Positions 24,315 to 24,368 of a stretch of DNA of 24,368 bases are shown here, one piece after another. Source of the stretch: Segatella copri (GTDB lineage Bacteria; Bacteroidota; Bacteroidia; Bacteroidales; Bacteroidaceae); NCBI RefSeq assembly GCF_019127135.1, contig NZ_JAHOEA010000053.1:1-24368 (forward strand), in the 5' to 3' direction. The position numbers and the translations under genes were made by a program. How positions within the stretch are numbered: the first letter of the stretch is position 1; each line of letters starts with the position of its first letter. The notes under the pieces are model-generated. The model had not been told where the DNA came from. It saw nothing but the letters and a program-made list of their open reading frames with translations, and made no database searches.

Positions 24315-24368
24315 GGGGTGTAATTTAAACTGTGTCAAGGCTTGTTCTTAACTTTCATTCCCACTCCC
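24313..24368. other. Right edge: possible IS end or 3' end of a converging gene
   Basis: The sequence beginning GGGGGTGTAATTTAAACTGT right after the hairpin resembles terminal repeats of some IS256-like elements, recalled from memory and not verified. On the - strand an open frame enters from the edge and stops at 24335-24337 (last residues GVGMKVKNKP), about 20 nt before the terminator. Too little sequence is present to choose between these readings. Confidence 0.3.

Overview
The window looks like a chromosomal core segment of a Bacteroidales bacterium, most likely Prevotellaceae (Prevotella/Segatella type). The signs are A+T-rich gaps, -7 boxes of the Bacteroidetes form TAnnTTTG upstream of most transcription units, few Shine-Dalgarno sequences, an OmpA-type porin of the Bacteroidales kind, and an ATPase/PD-(D/E)XK gene of a family common in Prevotella. 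The genus is inferred from these features; no 16S rRNA gene is present.

Layout, left to right. A terminator for an off-window gene (3-35) precedes a stand-alone + strand AAA-ATPase/PD-(D/E)XK gene (140-1696), which is closed by a strong bidirectional hairpin. From 1832 to 22610 every gene is on the - strand. asnS and an rRNA pseudouridine synthase with a long Gly/Tyr/Gln/Arg-rich N-terminal tail are separated by a large inverted array of an 8-bp repeat; purB lies upstream of both. Next come two tandem tRNA-Val(UAC) genes with a clear promoter and terminator, about 210 bp with no gene, and ompA with its own promoter and terminator. A tightly packed operon follows in the order of transcription: guaB, a short PpiC-type prolyl isomerase, a SurA-like isomerase, an OstA/LptA-like protein and mutL. 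Upstream of it are clpP-clpX-recQ, then tig, then lptB. lptB is divergent from mlaE-mlaF (+ strand), which encode the inner-membrane core of an MCE-type lipid transporter.

How the genes relate. Much of the window serves the cell envelope: SurA-like and PpiC-like isomerases (outer-membrane protein folding), OstA-like protein and LptB (LPS export), MlaE/MlaF (phospholipid traffic) and OmpA (outer membrane to peptidoglycan). A second block handles protein quality control (trigger factor, ClpP, ClpX). RecQ and MutL add DNA maintenance, and guaB and purB purine synthesis.

No mobile system, CRISPR array or obvious new defence island is present. The observations most worth a second look are small: a candidate clpP promoter lying inside the loop of a terminator-like inverted repeat; the inverted GGAGTTAA arrays before asnS; a GUGA-tetraloop hairpin in the leader of the pseudouridine synthase gene that resembles helix 93 of 23S rRNA; a MutL lacking the usual endonuclease residues; and a possible insertion-sequence end or converging gene at the right edge.
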